Shown: positions 5,093 through 7,697 of the stretch, piece by piece
Position numbering within the stretch: position 1 is the stretch's first letter
Layout of the letters: every line of letters begins with the position of its first letter
Program-made: the position numbers and the translations under genes
Notes under the pieces: generated by a model
Database searches by the model: none
Told to the model about the DNA's origin: nothing
What the model saw: only the letters and a program-made list of their open reading frames with translations
Assembly (NCBI GenBank): GCA_003229755.1
Contig: QIFJ01000127.1
Span: 1-7,697 of the forward strand
DNA from: Pseudomonadota bacterium
GTDB lineage: Bacteria > BMS3Abin14
DNA: 7,697 nucleotides
Reading direction: 5' to 3'

Positions 5093-5268
5093 GCCCCTGC
5101 CCTGATCGTGGAGGCCTGTTGCTTTTGAGCCAACACTCAGAGAATGGGACTTTGGTAGTGGATGTGGTGAGCATGTTCGTTAGCGCGAAAAGCCTGAAGC
5201 ATCCCTTATAAGACCCACTTGGTAGGCCAGGTTCAAAAGTTGAACTACAACACGATACTAGGCGGGGG
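5093..5268 (+). ncRNA. ssrS: 6S RNA
   Basis: 6S RNA mimics an open promoter, binds sigma70-RNA polymerase holoenzyme and represses transcription in stationary phase. About 176 nt fold into a single rod. The closing stem is CCCCTGCC (5094-5101) with GGCGGGGG (5261-5268), then ATCGTG (5105-5110) with CACGAT (5251-5256). An 11-bp stem joins GCTTTTGAGCC (5121-5131) and GGTTCAAAAGT (5230-5240). Beyond a bubble, TGGGACTT (5145-5152) pairs with AAGACCCA (5210-5217) with one mismatch, GGATG (5160-5164) with CATCC (5200-5204), and a small TTCG/CGAA hairpin (5176-5189) caps the rod. Length, rod shape, a promoter placed at its 5' end, and location between zapA and the folate cyclo-ligase gene all match ssrS. 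Exact ends are inferred from pairing. No classical terminator follows, so read-through into ygfA with processing is likely. Confidence 0.87.
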
Positions 5269-5280
5269 TTTAGTAAGTTC

Positions 5281-5536
5281 CTGGACCGGTCTATTGAGGC
5301 CAAAAAGTCCAGTTCAATATAAAACTTGAAGATAGCTTCTGAGATGGATTATCAAGTTTTATGGGCGGCGGTTGCCCTGTCAGATATACTTAAGCGCTTG
5401 AACATCTGTTAGAGCTGGTTTCTTAGGATTCATCGGTCTGGAGCGCTGGAGTAAAAGTAGGTCGCCTTCAAGTTTAGAACTGCACCTTTAAAAGCCTTTT
5501 CGGTTCAGTTTAGTTGAACCCGAATGAACTGAGGGG
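5281..5536 (+). other. Hairpin-rich leader between 6S RNA and ygfA
   Basis: This gene-free stretch contains several back-to-back hairpins: CTGGAC/GTCCAG (5281-5286, 5307-5312), an 11-bp perfect ATAAAACTTGA/TCAAGTTTTAT (5319-5329, 5352-5362), GGGC/GCCC (5363-5366, 5374-5377), CAGAT/ATCTG (5381-5385, 5404-5408) and GGTTCA/TGAACC (5502-5507, 5515-5520). Some pairings exclude each other. AAACTTGAAG (5322-5331) can pair instead with CTTCAAGTTT (5466-5475). TCAGTT (5505-5510) can pair with AACTGA (5527-5532), which overlaps the ygfA ribosome binding site GAGGGG (5531-5536). No known riboswitch class was recognised. Confidence 0.45.
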
Positions 5537-5539
5537 TTT

Positions 5540-6142
5540 TTGTCTCCAAATCTGTCCCGGGAAAAGCAGGAAATAAGAGAACGTATGCGTGCCATCAGGC
5601 AGGCTCTTTCTCCAGAGGATGTGGAGAGAGCAAGCTACAAGGTGGCCAGGTTCGTACTCGACCAGGAGGAAGTGGGCGAGTCCGGAACGATCTGCTCTTA
5701 TGCCAGTGTTGGAAAGGAAGTTCAGACCAGGTTCCTGGTCAGAAGCTTTCTGCGGTCCGGCAAGAGAGTAATTATCCCTGATTGGGAAGGCTGGTGCCAG
5801 GGCTCCGGAGTAAGAGTCGTTCAGATCAGCTCCGAAGAGGATATTCTGACCGAAGGCCGGATCGTACCACAACCCCGGGTTCTAGAGGAGAGCATCATCC
5901 CGGTCGAGGAGATTGAACTGTTCCTGGTTCCAGGACTTGCTTTTGACAGATCTGGAAACAGGCTCGGGATGGGCGGCGGATACTTCGACAGGCTCCTTAA
6001 GCTTGCCGCTCCAGAAGCGACTCTTATAGGGCTTGGTTTCGAGTTTCAACTGCTCAAGAGCCTGCCTGCTGAAACACATGATGTTCCTGTGCACAAGGTT
6101 GTGACGTCTGTTGCGGCCAGATTCTGCGGGGACTTTTCATAG
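5540..6142 (+). CDS. ygfA: 5-formyltetrahydrofolate cyclo-ligase
   Basis: This cytoplasmic enzyme (EC 6.3.3.2) uses ATP to convert 5-formyltetrahydrofolate to 5,10-methenyltetrahydrofolate, returning stored folate to one-carbon metabolism. The 200-aa length is typical. The N-terminal helix REKQEIRERMRAIRQALS (about 7-24) is the usual basic start. PGLAFDRSGNRLGMGGGYFD (131-150) is the family signature with its glycine-rich, ATP- and folate-binding loop, and HDVPVHKVVT (180-189) matches the conserved C-terminal segment. The start is TTG 5540: it is the only usable start after the in-frame stop at 5525, and GAGGGG (5531-5536) lies just upstream; the next ATG (5585) would remove the conserved helix. 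The stop codon overlaps the ribosome binding site of rny, so the two genes are translated from one transcript. The 6S RNA gene upstream is the classical partner. Confidence 0.95.
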   Translation: MSPNLSREKQEIRERMRAIRQALSPEDVERASYKVARFVLDQEEVGESGTICSYASVGKEVQTRFLVRSFLRSGKRVIIPDWEGWCQGSGVRVVQISSEEDILTEGRIVPQPRVLEESIIPVEEIELFLVPGLAFDRSGNRLGMGGGYFDRLLKLAAPEATLIGLGFEFQLLKSLPAETHDVPVHKVVTSVAARFCGDFS

Positions 6143-6154
6143 GAGGACACACAA

Positions 6155-7697
6155 ATGACTGGCAGCAATATACTGATATACTTAATGCTGGTAATCGCGG
6201 GGACCATTGCCGGTTACATCGCGAGGATGTTGTTTCAAGTGATCACAGCGAAAGCCGGCAGCAGGAAGGCCTCGGCCATTATCGATGAAGCTTCCAGGGA
6301 AGCTGATAATCTCCGCAAAGAGGCCGAGATTGAAGCAAAGGAATCTCTCCTCCAGTCCAGGTCAAGGTTCGAGGAATCAACAAAAGAGCAGCGTAATAAC
6401 ATCCAGCGACTTGAAAAAAGGCTCCAGCAGCGTGAGGAGAACCTTGACAGGAAATTCGAGAATCTCGACAAGAAGGAGCAGGATCTCATTAACAGGGAAA
6501 AATCGGTAGCGGGGCAGCAGAGGGCCATTACGGAGAAGGAGAAGGAATATCGCAAACTCATTGCCGAGCAGAGGGAAAAGCTGGAATCTATCTCTTCCAT
6601 GACAGCAGAGCAGGCCAAAGAGGAACTGAAGTCCATGATGGTTGAAGAAGCCCGTATTGATTCCGCAAAGACCATCATGCGCATTGAGGAGGATGCCAAG
6701 GAAACAGCAGGCAAGAAGGCAAAGGAGATCATAAGCCTGGCAGTTCAGCGTTACTCGGGAGATTACGTCGCCGAGAAGACGGTGACCGTGGTTCCTCTGC
6801 CCAGTGACGAGATGAAAGGCAGAATAATAGGGAGAGAGGGCAGGAACATCAGATCCTTTGAGAGCGCTACCGGGGTTGACCTTATAGTGGATGACACGCC
6901 GGAAGCTGTGGTTTTATCGGTATTCGACCCGATCCGGAGAGAGGTTGCCAGGATCTCGCTGGAAAGGCTTGTGGCCGATGGGAGGATCCACCCCGCAAGA
7001 ATTGAAGAAGTGGTCAAGAAAGTCGCACGGGAGATGGAGACCGCTCTCAAGGAAGAAGGAGAAAAAGCTGCCTTTGACGTAAGCGTACATGGGATACATC
7101 CGGAGCTCATAAGGCTCATAGGTAAGCTCAAGTTCAGGACGAGTTATGCCCAGAATGTATTGTCCCATTCCCTTGAAGTTGCTTTTCTTTGTGGGATTAT
7201 CGCCGCAGAGCTTGGGTTGGATATTAAGGATGCCAAGAGAATAGGTTTCCTCCATGATGTGGGCAAAGCCGTGGATCACGAAGTGGAAGGGTCCCATGCT
7301 CTCATTGGAGCTGAGCTCGCCAAGAAGTACGGTGAGCCCCAGAAGATCGTGAATGCCCTCGCCGCCCACCACGATGAGGTGAAGGCCGGCTCGATCGAGG
7401 CGATAATCGTTCAGGCCGCCGATGCACTTTCGGCCGCAAGGCCCGGGGCGCGGCGTGAGATGCTCGAGACCTACATTAAGCGCCTCGATGACCTTGAAAG
7501 GATCGCAAGATCCTTCAAGGGCGTCGACAAGAGTTACGCGATACAGGCCGGCAGGGAAGTGAGGATAATGGTGGAATCCGAGGAGGTTTCAGATGAGCGG
7601 GCCTCTGTTATGGCAAGGGAGATCGCCCAGCAGATAGAAAAGGAGCTGGCCTTCCCGGGACAGATCAGGGTGACCGTGATCAGGGAAACGAGGGCGG
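6155..7697 (+). CDS. rny: Ribonuclease Y, 3' end cut by window
   Basis: RNase Y is a membrane-anchored endoribonuclease that starts decay of many mRNAs. ATG 6155 has an ideal ribosome binding site, AGGAGG (6141-6146), overlapping the ygfA stop, with 8 nt spacing. The frame stays open for 514 codons to the window edge; the last residues, IRVTVIRETRA, match the normal C-terminus, so only a few residues are missing. In order: an N-terminal membrane helix (about 5-23), a long charged coiled coil (about 30-200), a KH RNA-binding domain with GRIIGREGRNIRSFE (222-236), and an HD domain with the metal-binding set H338, H367-D368 (FLHDVGK) and D423, all intact. The spacing of domains is normal. The gene directly follows ygfA as part of the same operon. 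Confidence 0.97.
   Translation, partial: MTGSNILIYLMLVIAGTIAGYIARMLFQVITAKAGSRKASAIIDEASREADNLRKEAEIEAKESLLQSRSRFEESTKEQRNNIQRLEKRLQQREENLDRKFENLDKKEQDLINREKSVAGQQRAITEKEKEYRKLIAEQREKLESISSMTAEQAKEELKSMMVEEARIDSAKTIMRIEEDAKETAGKKAKEIISLAVQRYSGDYVAEKTVTVVPLPSDEMKGRIIGREGRNIRSFESATGVDLIVDDTPEAVVLSVFDPIRREVARISLERLVADGRIHPARIEEVVKKVAREMETALKEEGEKAAFDVSVHGIHPELIRLIGKLKFRTSYAQNVLSHSLEVAFLCGIIAAELGLDIKDAKRIGFLHDVGKAVDHEVEGSHALIGAELAKKYGEPQKIVNALAAHHDEVKAGSIEAIIVQAADALSAARPGARREMLETYIKRLDDLERIARSFKGVDKSYAIQAGREVRIMVESEEVSDERASVMAREIAQQIEKELAFPGQIRVTVIRETRA

Noticed and set aside
5088..5303. 71-codon - strand ORF over the 6S region
   Set aside because: It is antisense to a well-paired structured RNA, with no domain and no ribosome binding site.
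6235..6732. 165-codon serine-rich - strand ORF
   Set aside because: It is the antisense shadow of the glutamate/lysine-rich coiled coil of RNase Y; Ser/Leu/Phe-rich translation is expected from that composition.

Overview
The window looks like chromosomal housekeeping DNA from a deltaproteobacterium-like organism (Desulfobacterota in the broad sense). This rests on three things: the gene order zapA - 6S RNA - 5-formyltetrahydrofolate cyclo-ligase - RNase Y, an argS followed directly by a SPOR-domain membrane protein, and a GspA/ExeA-type ATPase. The lineage is an inference; no marker was compared with a database. All recognised genes are on the + strand.

Layout. (1) 1-842: the 3' part of a GspA/ExeA-family AAA ATPase, cut by the window edge inside its Walker A motif. 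(2) 843-1207: non-coding, with a large imperfect palindrome (866-987), a possible decayed half-copy of it (1011-1060), a 15-bp tandem duplication and a block of 7-bp repeats. (3) 1208-1283: tRNA-Gly(CCC) with encoded CCA. (4) 1284-1678: non-coding, with two adjacent long hairpins (1399-1481 and 1498-1577) whose loops are the same 32-nt sequence in opposite orientation. (5) 1679-3966: an operon of argS and a SPOR-domain protein, separated by 2 nt. (6) 3967-4394: non-coding and rich in repeats, mostly blocks of words with a period near 7 bp, including an inverted copy of the heptamer block found before the tRNA. (7) 4395-4943: a strong sigma70-type promoter, a 64-residue helical protein in the position usually held by zapB, then zapA. 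(8) 5058-5268: a promoter and the 6S RNA. (9) 5281-5536: a hairpin-rich leader with mutually exclusive pairings, one touching the ribosome binding site of the next gene. (10) 5540-7697: 5-formyltetrahydrofolate cyclo-ligase and RNase Y, the latter cut only a few codons before its expected end.

How the genes fit together. ZapA and the small upstream protein belong to FtsZ-ring assembly, and the SPOR protein probably binds septal peptidoglycan. The 6S RNA acts on RNA polymerase holoenzyme in stationary phase. RNase Y is a membrane-anchored mRNA decay enzyme. The cyclo-ligase recycles 5-formyl-folate. The zapA-ssrS-ygfA order is the well-known proteobacterial one. The least explained material is non-coding: the twin hairpins with a shared loop, the heptamer repeats and the structured ygfA leader. 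I saw no CRISPR array, transposase, phage gene or defence system.
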